64,000 nucleotides of DNA. Origin: Mycetocola miduiensis. GTDB taxonomy: Bacteria > Actinomycetota > Actinomycetes > Actinomycetales > Microbacteriaceae. Below the pieces are notes generated by a model, which saw only the letters and a list, made by a program, of their open reading frames with translations, was not told the origin of the DNA and searched no databases. The position numbers were made by a program, and so were the translations under genes. Numbering within the stretch: position 1 is the stretch's first letter; each line of letters starts with the position of its first letter. This document shows, one piece after another, positions 17,450-32,502 of this stretch. The stretch spans positions 1 through 64,000 of the forward strand of contig NZ_FOVM01000008.1 of the NCBI RefSeq assembly GCF_900115155.1, given 5' to 3'.

Positions 17450-18607
17450 TCAGCCCTCGACGAGTGGCGCGAGCGTGATCTGGATCAGCCGGTCGTCGTC
17501 CTGCCCGGGACTGCCCCGGCCGTCGGTGTTGTTCGTGATCAGCCAGAGGGTGCCATCCGGTCCAGGAGCAACGTCGCGGATCCGGCCGAATTCTCCCTCG
17601 AAATACGCGGATGCGGTCACGACGCCCTCGAGACCACGGCTGCCCTCTGGCACATGGACGCCGTCGAGGATGCCCCACAGGCGCTGCCCGCGGAGCGCCG
17701 CCATAAACAGGGTGTCGTCCACGACGGTGAGACCGCTCGGGCTGGCCTCGTCCGTCGACCACTGGTAGGCCGGGTCGACGAAATCGGCATTTCCGGCCTG
17801 GCCCTCGACCACCGGCCAGCCGTAATTGTTGCCCGGTTCGATGAGGTTGAGTTCGTCCCAGGTGTTCTGGCCGAACTCGCTGGCCCACATCCGGCCGTCG
17901 GCGTCCCAGGCCAGGCCCTGCGGGTTACGGTGCCCGAGCGAGTAGACCGCCGACCCTTCGACCGGGTTGTCCTGCGGAACGTCGCCTGTCGCTGTGACGC
18001 GCAGGATCTTGCCGTTGAGCGAATCGGGGTCCTGTGCCGTGTCGCGGTTGCCGGCGTCGCCAACCGTGACGTACAGCATCCCGTCCGGGCCGAATGCGAT
18101 CCGCCCGCCGTTGTGGTTGCCGGCCTTCGCCATCCCGTCGAGCACGACCTCGGTGCCGCCGAGGGTGAGGCTCCCCGGGGAGCCGCCGACCGGCATCCGG
18201 ACCACCCGGTTGTCGTCGTTCGAGGTGAAATATGCGTAAACCCAGTGTTGTTCGCCCTGGTTTCGGGCGGCGAGACCGAGCAGGCCGCCTTCGCCACCTG
18301 CGTCCACGCCCGGCACCACCGTGACCTCGCGGAGGTCTCCGGCCGGAGTCAGTTCCATGATCTGCCCGGTGTCGCGGTAGCTGAGGAGAGTGCTGTCGCC
18401 CAGGCGCAGGATCGACCACGGCACGTCAAGGCCGGTCGCGAGAACGGAGTAGTCGCCGGTCGGGTATACCGGTCCTGTGCCCGTCGGGGCTGGGGCCGGA
18501 GTGTCCGGGCCTGTGGGGCGCTCGCTCGGCAGCGGGGCGGATGTCGTGCAGCCGCTCAGGATCATCACTGCGGCCAGAGCTGCGACCGCTGCACGTCTTT
18601 TGGGCAC
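17450..18607 (-). CDS. PQQ-dependent sugar dehydrogenase-type lipoprotein
   Basis: A 385-residue exported protein. The N-terminus has the positive charge, hydrophobic core and lipobox LSGC of a lipoprotein, followed by a Pro/Thr-rich linker. The six-bladed beta-propeller of the soluble glucose dehydrogenase/Hip-like family follows (GLDVPWSIL, GGEGGLLGLA, NHNGGRIAFGPDGMLYVTVGDAGN, YSLGHRNPQGLAWD, GEFGRIRDVAPGPDG). It probably oxidises sugars outside the membrane. The GTG at 18607 lies directly after the upstream stop, so the two genes are coupled. Confidence 0.88.
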   Translation of the reverse strand: MPKRRAAVAALAAVMILSGCTTSAPLPSERPTGPDTPAPAPTGTGPVYPTGDYSVLATGLDVPWSILRLGDSTLLSYRDTGQIMELTPAGDLREVTVVPGVDAGGEGGLLGLAARNQGEQHWVYAYFTSNDDNRVVRMPVGGSPGSLTLGGTEVVLDGMAKAGNHNGGRIAFGPDGMLYVTVGDAGNRDTAQDPDSLNGKILRVTATGDVPQDNPVEGSAVYSLGHRNPQGLAWDADGRMWASEFGQNTWDELNLIEPGNNYGWPVVEGQAGNADFVDPAYQWSTDEASPSGLTVVDDTLFMAALRGQRLWGILDGVHVPEGSRGLEGVVTASAYFEGEFGRIRDVAPGPDGTLWLITNNTDGRGSPGQDDDRLIQITLAPLVEG

Positions 18608-18608
18608 G

Positions 18609-19484
18609 TCAGTTGCCCGATCGGACCTGGAAGATCGTCTGCGCTGGGGCTGGCGACGGCACGGCGGTTTCGTCGGTGACGACGCTGGCGCCGGCGAGGA
18701 ACTGGCGGAGTTCAGCCCCGACAACGGCTTTGGCCGGGTGGGGTCCTCCAGCCAGCAGCCGGGGGATGAAATGCATCGGCAGTTCCGTGTTCGAGCCGAT
18801 CAAAACGACGTTTCCGAACCGCCGGCCTTTGAGGATCTGGGCCTCAGCCAGGACGGCGACGTGGCCGACGGCATCCTGAACGGTGGCGGCCTGCCCGCGC
18901 GCGAAGACGAGTCCAGGACCATCCGCGATGTTGATGACGAGGATGCCGTCGGGGGAGAGGAGCGCCGCCGCTTCGCGGTAGAACTCAATACTCGTCACGT
19001 GGGCTGGGGTGCGGGCGCCGGAGAAGATGTCGACGACGACGAGGTCGACGCTCCCGGCGAGGCCCTTGGGCAGCCGGCCGAGCACCTCACGGGCGTCGCC
19101 GTAACGCACCCGGATCGCCGCGCGCTTCGACCAGGGAAGGTGCTCGCGGACGAAGTCGACGAGGTCCTGCTCCAGTTCGACGACCTGCTGCCTCGAGCCC
19201 GGCCGGGTGGCCTCGATGTAACGGGGGAGGGTGAGCGCGCCCGCGCCGAGGTGGACGGCGGTGATCGGCTCGCCGGGTGCGCGAACCTCGTCGATCACGT
19301 GCCCGATGCGCTGGATGTACTCGAAGAACAGGTTCGACGGGTCGTCGAGGTTCACATGGGACTGCGGGGTGCCGTCGACGACGAGCTGGAAGCTGCCCGG
19401 AACCCACTTGTCCGCCTCGATGACGGCCATCTGACCGCTCGACGCGAGACGGATGCGGGGGTTGTCGGTCTCTCTCGCTGCCAT
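18609..19484 (-). CDS. Spermidine synthase-like methyltransferase-fold protein
   Basis: This 291-residue protein carries the Rossmann core of the spermidine synthase family (ITAVHLGAGALTLPRYIE, VVELEQDLVDFVREHLPW, VDLVVVDIFSGARTPAH). Such actinobacterial relatives are often not true polyamine synthases, and the aspartate pattern of the aminopropyltransferase site is not clear here. The ATG at 19484 is well placed. The stop is one base from the lipoprotein GTG. Confidence 0.78.
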   Translation of the reverse strand: MAARETDNPRIRLASSGQMAVIEADKWVPGSFQLVVDGTPQSHVNLDDPSNLFFEYIQRIGHVIDEVRAPGEPITAVHLGAGALTLPRYIEATRPGSRQQVVELEQDLVDFVREHLPWSKRAAIRVRYGDAREVLGRLPKGLAGSVDLVVVDIFSGARTPAHVTSIEFYREAAALLSPDGILVINIADGPGLVFARGQAATVQDAVGHVAVLAEAQILKGRRFGNVVLIGSNTELPMHFIPRLLAGGPHPAKAVVGAELRQFLAGASVVTDETAVPSPAPAQTIFQVRSGN

Positions 19485-19504
19485 GCGTCGAGCCTACCTT
19501 TCTC

Positions 19505-19578
19505 AACTTCGGAGAGTCCCGGGGAGTTGCGGTCCCGGGGCCGCTTTCCGCGCGGATCCGGCGCAAATCTCCGAAGTT
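19505..19578. repeat. Dispersed hairpin repeat, family A, copy 2
   Basis: Perfect 11-bp arms AACTTCGGAGA (19505-19515) and TCTCCGAAGTT (19568-19578) surround a 52-base centre. The borders match copy 1 at 13869-13941. It fills most of the divergent spacer between the spermidine synthase-like gene and pxpA. Confidence 0.7.
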
Positions 19579-19623
19579 CGCAAGAGCACTGCGGCCGGCA
19601 TCCGTCGCCACTAGCCTGAACGT

Positions 19624-20379
19624 ATGCGCGTCGACCTCAACTGCGACCTCGGTGAGACGGTGGATGGCCGTCCGACCGCGGACGACGCCGCCCTGTTTCC
19701 GCTCATCACGAGCGCGAGCATCGCCTGCGGATTCCACGCCGGCGACGCGGACTCGATGATCGCGTCCTGCCTGCTCGCCGTCGAACATGACGTTCGTGTC
19801 GGGGCCCACATCTCCTACCGCGACCGGGCCCACTTCGGCCGGGCCGACCTGGAGGTTCTCCCGGCCGTCCTCATCGATGAGATCCTCGAGCAGCTGTCGG
19901 CGCTCGCCGAAGCTGCAGAGAAGGCGGGCACGAGCATCCGTTACGTCAAACCGCACGGGGCGCTCTACAACCGCATCGTCCACGACAATCGCAAGGCGGA
20001 TGCCGTCGCGACCGCCGTCGCGCAGTTCTCGCCGGGCATGCCGCTCATGGGCCTGTCCGGGTCCCGGGTCGAGGAGGCCGCCTCCGCCCACGGCCTGCCA
20101 TTCTTGCGGGAGGCGTTCGTCGACCGCGCCTACCAGCACAACGGTTCGCTCGCGCCGCGGAAATGGCCGGGAGCTGTGCTCCACGGTGAGGACGAGATCG
20201 CCGCTCGCGCCGTCACCATGGTGACGGAGGGAACGGTGCGCGCGCTAGACGGAACCCTGCTGTCGCTCGAGGTCGACTCGCTGTGCGTGCACGGCGACAC
20301 CCCGGACGCCGTCGCCATGGCCCAAGCCGTGCGCGGTGCCCTGGCCGCGGCCGGCGTTGAGGTTCGAGCGGCCGTATGA
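19624..20379 (+). CDS. pxpA: 5-oxoprolinase subunit PxpA (LamB/YcsF family)
   Basis: A 251-residue LamB/YcsF protein, the subunit that with PxpB and PxpC hydrolyses 5-oxoproline to glutamate using ATP. The family opening VDLNCDLGET, the ACGFHAGD block and KPHGALYN are all present. It is the first gene of a tight pxpABC operon. The ATG at 19624 has no strong ribosome-binding site, but it begins right at the conserved MRVDLNCDLGE. Confidence 0.95.
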   Translation: MRVDLNCDLGETVDGRPTADDAALFPLITSASIACGFHAGDADSMIASCLLAVEHDVRVGAHISYRDRAHFGRADLEVLPAVLIDEILEQLSALAEAAEKAGTSIRYVKPHGALYNRIVHDNRKADAVATAVAQFSPGMPLMGLSGSRVEEAASAHGLPFLREAFVDRAYQHNGSLAPRKWPGAVLHGEDEIAARAVTMVTEGTVRALDGTLLSLEVDSLCVHGDTPDAVAMAQAVRGALAAAGVEVRAAV

Positions 20380-20993
20380 ATCTGCTGCATGCGGTAGGAG
20401 ACCGTGCGATACTCGTCGATTGCGACGACCTTGAAGCGGTCCTCGCCCTGAATGCTGCGCTCACGGTCGCTCCGCCCGACGGGATCGTCGACATCGTGCC
20501 CGCCGCCCGCACCGTCCTCGTCACATTCGACCCCGCGAGGCTGTCCGCGGACCGCGTGACCGGCTGGATCCGTTCCACGCCGCCCGTGCCGCCGGAAGTC
20601 TGGGGCTACAGCGACGTCGTGGAGATCGACGTCCAGTATTCGGGAGAGGACCTCGCCGAGGTCGCCGCCCTGCTATCCACCAGCGAACGGGAGGTAGTGC
20701 AGGCGCACACGGCATCCGTCTGGCGGGTCGCTTTCGTCGGGTTCGCTCCCGGGTTCGGCTACCTCGTGACCGATTCGCCGCAGCTCGTCGTGCCCCGGCG
20801 GGCGAGCCCGCGCACGAGCGTCCCGGCCGGATCGGTCGGCCTCGCCGGGGAATACACCGGGGTCTATCCGCGGTCGTCCCCTGGCGGATGGCAGATCATC
20901 GGACGCACAGACGCCGTGTTGTGGGACCCGGATGCCACCACTCCCGCCCTGCTCGTGCCCGGCCGCGTGGTCCGGTTCCGGGAGGCGTCGTGA
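20376..20993 (+). CDS. pxpB: 5-oxoprolinase subunit PxpB
   Basis: A 205-residue allophanate hydrolase subunit 1-like protein, here the PxpB subunit of the ATP-dependent 5-oxoprolinase. The motifs GFAPGFGYL, PRRASPRTSVPAGSVGLAGEYTGVYP and PGGWQIIGRT are family hallmarks. The ATG overlaps the pxpA stop (ATGA). The stop overlaps the pxpC GTG, so the three subunits are made together. Confidence 0.95.
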   Translation: MNLLHAVGDRAILVDCDDLEAVLALNAALTVAPPDGIVDIVPAARTVLVTFDPARLSADRVTGWIRSTPPVPPEVWGYSDVVEIDVQYSGEDLAEVAALLSTSEREVVQAHTASVWRVAFVGFAPGFGYLVTDSPQLVVPRRASPRTSVPAGSVGLAGEYTGVYPRSSPGGWQIIGRTDAVLWDPDATTPALLVPGRVVRFREAS

Positions 20994-21868
20994 GCACGCT
21001 AACCGTGGGAATCGCCGGACCGCTCACCACCATCCAGGATCTGGGTCGCCCGGGATTCGCCGCGCTCGGCGTGAGCGGCTCGGGCGCGCTCGACCGGGGC
21101 GCGCTCACACTCGGGAACCGTCTCGTCGGTAATGCGGAGCGCGCCGCAGCGCTCGAGATCACGGTCGGCCCGTTCTCCGCGGTTGCTGACCGGGATGTCT
21201 GGATCGCGGTCACCGGCGCCTGGGGGCGGGTAGCGGTCGGCGGGCATCCGATCGACCCGAACCATCCGACGTTCGTCGCGGCCGGGACCTCGATCGACAT
21301 CGGACCGGCAGCATCCGGGCTGCGGTACTACCTCGCCGTCAGCGGCGGGATCGATGTGGATCCGGTCCTCGGTTCCCGATCGACGGATCTTCTCTCGGGC
21401 ATCGGGCCGACATCCGTGCAGGGTGGAGATGTGCTACCGATCGGGCAGCCGCACACCGCCGCGATCCCCGCCCTCGACGTCGCGCCGTGGAGCGCTCCCG
21501 ACGCGGGGGCAGTGACCGTGCCGATCCGGGTCGGGCCCCGGGCGGACTGGTTCACCGCCGCCTCGCTCGAGCGCCTGTTCAGCGGGACGTGGACGCTCAG
21601 CTCGGCGTCGAACCGGGTCGGGGCCCGGCTCGACGGTACGCCGCTTGAGCGGTCCGTCACGGCGGATGCCCACGGTGAACTCCCCAGCGAGGGAATGGTT
21701 GCGGGTGCCCTCCAGGTGCCGCCGTCCGGGCTGCCCACTGTGCTGCTGGCTGACCACCCGACGACCGGCGGATACCCGGTGATCGCGGTCGTGGCATCCG
21801 GTGCGCTCGACCTCTTCGCGCAGTTGCGCCCCGGCCAGCACCTGACCTTTCGGCACGCGCGGCCCTGA
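20990..21868 (+). CDS. pxpC: 5-oxoprolinase subunit PxpC
   Basis: A 292-residue allophanate hydrolase subunit 2-like protein (TTIQDLGRPGFAALGVSGSGALDRGAL, YYLAVSGGIDV, GSRSTDL, DHPTTGGYPVIAVV). It pairs with PxpB in the 5-oxoprolinase complex. The GTG at 20990 overlaps the pxpB stop and is preceded by GGAGG at 20981-20985. The frame is open upstream but only within pxpB. A hairpin repeat follows the stop by seven bases. Confidence 0.95.
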   Translation: MSTLTVGIAGPLTTIQDLGRPGFAALGVSGSGALDRGALTLGNRLVGNAERAAALEITVGPFSAVADRDVWIAVTGAWGRVAVGGHPIDPNHPTFVAAGTSIDIGPAASGLRYYLAVSGGIDVDPVLGSRSTDLLSGIGPTSVQGGDVLPIGQPHTAAIPALDVAPWSAPDAGAVTVPIRVGPRADWFTAASLERLFSGTWTLSSASNRVGARLDGTPLERSVTADAHGELPSEGMVAGALQVPPSGLPTVLLADHPTTGGYPVIAVVASGALDLFAQLRPGQHLTFRHARP

Positions 21869-21875
21869 CCCCTCC

Positions 21876-21937
21876 CGCGAGTTGCCCAGTTTTCAGGGTG
21901 TTCGCGCCGCACAACCCGTCAAACCGGGCAACTCGCG
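21876..21937. repeat. 62-nt hairpin repeat, family B, copy 1
   Basis: Two 25-nt arms (21876-21900 and 21913-21937) pair at 20 of 25 positions, including 12 perfect terminal bp CGCGAGTTGCCC/GGGCAACTCGCG, around a 12-nt loop. It lies after pxpC and its right arm contains the last codons and stop of the minus-strand DUF559-like gene. No T-run follows, so it is not a typical terminator. Confidence 0.8.
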
Positions 21938-22878
21938 AAGATGTGGCGCCGGATGCGCTCGATCAGGTTGCGCGGATCCCTCAGATCCGCGGCGGTCACA
22001 CGGATGATCCGCCACCCCTCATCCTCGAGGGCATGGGTTCGTTCGATGTCCCGCCGCCACTGCTCCGGGCTGGTCAGGTGTTGCAGCCCCTCGTACTCCA
22101 GGATCAGCCGGTACCGCCGGAACACGAGGTCTGCGCGGGCGAGGAATCGACCCACTGTGTCGAAGAGTTCGACGTTGACCTCGGGTGCTGGCAGCCCGGC
22201 AAGGACGAGGGCCACCCGCAGCCGGGATTCACGCGGCGATTCGGCTCGCTCATTGAGGAGCGTTAACGCCAGCCGCAGTTTCTTGACGCCGCGTTGGCCG
22301 CGGAACAGCTCGACGTTGGCGTTCAGTCGAGCAACGGTGGTTCGGGGTGAGCGCCAGAAGAGCAGCCAGTCCCCGGCAGCGACGAGATCGTCGAGGGGGA
22401 GCACGCGAGCGAGGTCGCACCAGGTCCGTTCGACGCTCGTGAGCCGCACGTCGTCCCGGGTGGTCACCTGAAGCGGATCGAGGTCGTAGCTATGGCCGAT
22501 CGCCCCCACGATGTGCACCGCACGGCTGCCCTTCGGCAGCCCGACGTGAAGGCGCGGATCAATTGAGCGCGCGAGCGGCAGCGGCATCCCATGGACAAGA
22601 GCTGCGGTGGGTCCGCAGTAGAACGCGTCCGGCGGCATCCGTAACGAATACGCGCGGCACAGTTTTCGGGTCAGATCGCGACGGGACTCGACGGCCTCGC
22701 TCCATCCTGCGCTCCCAGTTTGGGCGGCTAGCTTATCGGCGGGCAGGCGGATGCCGCCGAATGGCTTGGCCAGGTCACTCGCCGAGAGGCGCCCCTTGCT
22801 GACGCCGAGTTCGCGCGCAAGCGCGGAGGTGAAGGGGTGGCCCCGAAGCTCGGCTGGAAGGACTTTTCGTCTGGTCAT
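21919..22878 (-). CDS. DUF559-like protein with N-terminal AbiEi-type region
   Basis: A 319-residue protein of the type common in Actinobacteria. The first ~220 residues resemble AbiEi-like antitoxin proteins (FYCGPTAALVHGMPLP, TSVERTWCDLARVLPLDDLV), and the end is a DUF559/Vsr-like domain with ADLVFRRYRLILEYEG and GWRIIRV, the D...ExEG pattern of PD-(D/E)XK nucleases. Activity is not established. The ATG at 22878 (MTRRKVLPAE) is preceded by GGGGGA. The gene is flanked by family B hairpins, and its final residues FASCPV are encoded by one of them. Confidence 0.72.
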   Translation of the reverse strand: MTRRKVLPAELRGHPFTSALARELGVSKGRLSASDLAKPFGGIRLPADKLAAQTGSAGWSEAVESRRDLTRKLCRAYSLRMPPDAFYCGPTAALVHGMPLPLARSIDPRLHVGLPKGSRAVHIVGAIGHSYDLDPLQVTTRDDVRLTSVERTWCDLARVLPLDDLVAAGDWLLFWRSPRTTVARLNANVELFRGQRGVKKLRLALTLLNERAESPRESRLRVALVLAGLPAPEVNVELFDTVGRFLARADLVFRRYRLILEYEGLQHLTSPEQWRRDIERTHALEDEGWRIIRVTAADLRDPRNLIERIRRHIFASCPV

Positions 22879-22975
22879 TCCCCCACGTTGAGACCTGCTC
22901 AGGCACGGCGGGGCCGACCCTGAAATCTGTGAATCCGCCGAGCAGTTTCCCCGCCTGTGGAGGAGCTCCCCTGGT

Positions 22976-23037
22976 CGCGAATTGCCGACTTTTCCGGGTA
23001 TGAGCGGCGGATTACCCGGCAAAGTGGGCAACTCGCG
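22976..23037. repeat. 62-nt hairpin repeat, family B, copy 2
   Basis: The 25-nt arms (22976-23000 and 23013-23037) pair at 22 of 25 positions around a 12-nt loop, the same geometry as copy 1. About 41 of the 50 arm positions agree with copy 1. It lies between the DUF559-like gene start and the rpoB promoter. Confidence 0.82.
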
Positions 23038-23081
23038 GGGGGCTTTATACCGCAGGAGGTGGATGTCGTCAAGAATTTCGC

Positions 23082-23110
23082 TGGACACGGCGCGTTCGAG
23101 CGCCTATAGT
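23082..23110 (+). promoter_or_regulatory. Probable rpoBC promoter
   Basis: TGGACA (23082-23087), a 17-base spacer and TATAGT (23105-23110) closely fit a vegetative promoter. Transcription would start near 23117 and give a leader of about 150 bases before rpoB. A second, weaker TTGACG (23205-23210) with TAACTA 19 bases on could add a closer start. Confidence 0.6.
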
Positions 23111-23268
23111 AGATCCTTGCGCTCCCAGACGTTCCCCATGCCTTCATATTGCGGTCGGCCCAGTGTCCTTTTCCCCTGAAAAGTGCACCATTTTTTGATG
23201 GCGTTTGACGAGTTCTCCATTACTACCAGTAACTAGAGCCTGTACGAGGGCCCACGGAGGTTATTTCC

Positions 23269-26760
<3,492 letters not shown>

Positions 26761-26804
26761 GCCTGGCCAACAGAAGATTCAGAGACCTTTCTTTAGGAGA
26801 GAAA

Positions 26805-30686
<3,882 letters not shown>

Positions 30687-30705
30687 ACCTGTACTGACCT
30701 GAACC

Positions 30706-30744
30706 CGAAAGGCCCCGACATTGCGTCGGGGCCTTTCGGCGTTT
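30706..30744 (+). terminator. Intrinsic terminator of rpoBC
   Basis: A perfect 14-bp stem (30706-30719 with 30725-30738) closes a five-base loop and is followed by a short T-containing stretch. It starts 19 bases after the rpoC stop. Confidence 0.93.
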
Positions 30745-30844
30745 TCGGCCGATCGTTACTCGATCGCGCTGGTCTCGGTTTCGGCTGAGCGCGAGGCGGC
30801 GGTAGGCTGCGGACGGGAACAAGTACGCCAAACGAGGGGGAAAC

Positions 30845-31510
30845 ATGCGCGGAACCGCGTCATACGCGACTGCACGCGGCAGGTCGATCGGCCGTCTCGC
30901 CGCGCTCGGAACAGCGGCATTCCTGACGGCAGCACTCGTCACGGGATGCGCCGCTGAGTCTGCCCCCGAGGGCACGAAAGCCGCCTCTGAAGGCACGGCA
31001 GCCGCGTCGCCTGCTCCAACCGAGACCACCCGCCCGACCCCGTCGGCGGTCGCCACTCCCGAAGCGGTCGACGTCATCCTTCCTGGGTCGTGTGAAGACA
31101 TCTACGGCCCTGCCATGTTCAAGAGCCTGCAGGCGGATCTGCCCCCGCTCAACGACCCCACGATGGCGGACCCCAACTTCTCGAACAACGATGAACTCGA
31201 AGAGATACTGCGCGGCCTCGACTACCTTCAGTGCACCTGGGGCGGCGCCGGTGAACTGGGCATCGTCACGGCGGTAGCCCGGGTGTCTGACGAGCAGGCG
31301 GACGAAGCTCTCGAGATGATGGAATCCGGCGGGTTCGACTGCTACGAGCAGCTGGGCGGAACCCGGTGTGTGACCCGCGAAGAACTCGAAGAAGGCGGCG
31401 TTCTCGGTGAGTCCCACTTTCTCCGTGAGGGCGTGTGGGTTTCGACGTTCTGGCTGAACGCGCCGATCCGCGGCTACACCGAGAACATCGTCGAGGCGAT
31501 CTGGGAGTAG
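30845..31510 (+). CDS. Secreted four-cysteine lipoprotein, unknown family
   Basis: This 221-residue protein has a lipoprotein signal with lipobox LVTGC (Cys35) and a Thr/Pro/Ala-rich linker to about residue 75. The extracellular domain has four cysteines in the contexts SCEDIYGPAMF, LQCTWGGAG, GFDCYEQ and GTRCVT, and a C-terminal WVSTFWLNA...GYTENIVEAIW. It is clearly related to the protein at 31741-32439. I recognise no named family; DUF3558-like lipoproteins share a similar layout. The ATG follows GAGGGGGA. The gene lies between rpoBC and the pilus operon. Confidence 0.75.
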   Translation: MRGTASYATARGRSIGRLAALGTAAFLTAALVTGCAAESAPEGTKAASEGTAAASPAPTETTRPTPSAVATPEAVDVILPGSCEDIYGPAMFKSLQADLPPLNDPTMADPNFSNNDELEEILRGLDYLQCTWGGAGELGIVTAVARVSDEQADEALEMMESGGFDCYEQLGGTRCVTREELEEGGVLGESHFLREGVWVSTFWLNAPIRGYTENIVEAIWE

Positions 31511-31740
31511 CACGCCGCCGTTCGACCGCGATGACTTCATCCGCGGGCGAATCGGTCACGCGCGGGTGACATTGCACCCGCGCACTGCAGAGTGACCCGC
31601 GGGATGCTGACCCTCCGGGCGCCGGTGCGCCGAAAAAGACCCCTCCCCACAGTCGTCACACAATCGTGATGTTTCCTCAGCTCTATTGCTCCCGCTGGCC
31701 GCTACCTTGAGCATCAGGGGTTAGGGGAACGGGGGAACGT
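31511..31740. other. Intergenic region between the two four-cysteine genes
   Basis: These 230 bases hold no supported gene. A short GC-rich hairpin GGCGC-CGGT-GCGCC occurs near 31620 without a T-run. The GGGGAACGGGGGAACG before 31741 serves as ribosome-binding region. No clear promoter was identified. Confidence 0.4.
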
Positions 31741-32439
31741 ATGTCGAACGACGGACGACACAGGGCGGGACGAGCGGGCGGTTTGCTGAACAGCAAGCAG
31801 GGCGCATTGCGGGTTTTCGGAGCCGGAACAGCGGCCGTCGGTTTCGCGGCGATTGTGGTGGGAGCCGCCGTGGCTTGGGCTGGCGTAACGCCGTCTCAGC
31901 CAACATCCGCGGCGTCTGGGCCGGATACGTCCGTCAGCTCGTCGTCTCCTTCGCCGGGCTCGCACCCGCCTTCGGCAGGCACCGTGTCCAGCGATCCGGA
32001 TCTGGCCGCTGTGCCGGTGCGCTGCTCTGAGCTTTACAGTCCCGCCATGTTCGACATGCTGTCTGCGGAGCCCGCGTTGCCGTTGAATGACGGGACAACA
32101 TCCGAGCCGCCGTTCTCCCGCTCACCCGGCGTCGCCGCCCTGCAGGGCGCGCCCGCTCTGAGCTGCACCTGGGGAAGCGCCGGAGATTTCGGGCTGTTGA
32201 CCCAGGTGAACGAGGTGAGCGCGGAGCAAGCGGCCGCAGCAGGCGCAGCTCTTCGGGACGCCGGCTTCTTGTGCTCCGAGCGGGCCGGCGGCACGAGCTG
32301 TGAGGTTGTGCACAGCGAGGACGGTGCGCAATGGGGAGAGTTCCAGTTTCTCCGCGGCAATATCTGGCTGTGCACTTTTTGGTTGAATATCGCCGTGGAC
32401 GGTTACACCGACGACATGGTCGCCGCGCTCTGGCCCTAG
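31741..32439 (+). CDS. Membrane-anchored paralogue of the four-cysteine protein
   Basis: A 232-residue protein with one N-terminal membrane segment at about residues 26-48 and no lipobox, then a Ser/Pro-rich linker. The outer domain repeats the pattern of the upstream gene: RCSELYSPAMF, LSCTWGSAG, GFLCSER, GTSCEVV and FLRGNIWLCTFWLN...GYTDDMVAALW. The four shared cysteines suggest two disulfides. The function is unknown. It ends 63 bases before pilB, so a link to the pilus is possible but unproven. Confidence 0.75.
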   Translation: MSNDGRHRAGRAGGLLNSKQGALRVFGAGTAAVGFAAIVVGAAVAWAGVTPSQPTSAASGPDTSVSSSSPSPGSHPPSAGTVSSDPDLAAVPVRCSELYSPAMFDMLSAEPALPLNDGTTSEPPFSRSPGVAALQGAPALSCTWGSAGDFGLLTQVNEVSAEQAAAAGAALRDAGFLCSERAGGTSCEVVHSEDGAQWGEFQFLRGNIWLCTFWLNIAVDGYTDDMVAALWP

Positions 32440-32502
32440 CCCTCGGTCAAAGCCGAATTCGTCCACTATGGTGTGAGAAGCGGCTATCGGGGGGAGTGAC
32501 GC

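Noticed and set aside
17306-18679. 457-residue plus-strand frame opposite the sugar dehydrogenase gene
   Set aside because: No family match, and it runs opposite a clear lipoprotein gene with intact propeller motifs.
21876-21937. Family B hairpin as a classical intrinsic terminator for pxpC
   Set aside because: The stem is long and imperfect with no T-run, and the same structure recurs upstream of rpoB where a terminator is not needed by its position.
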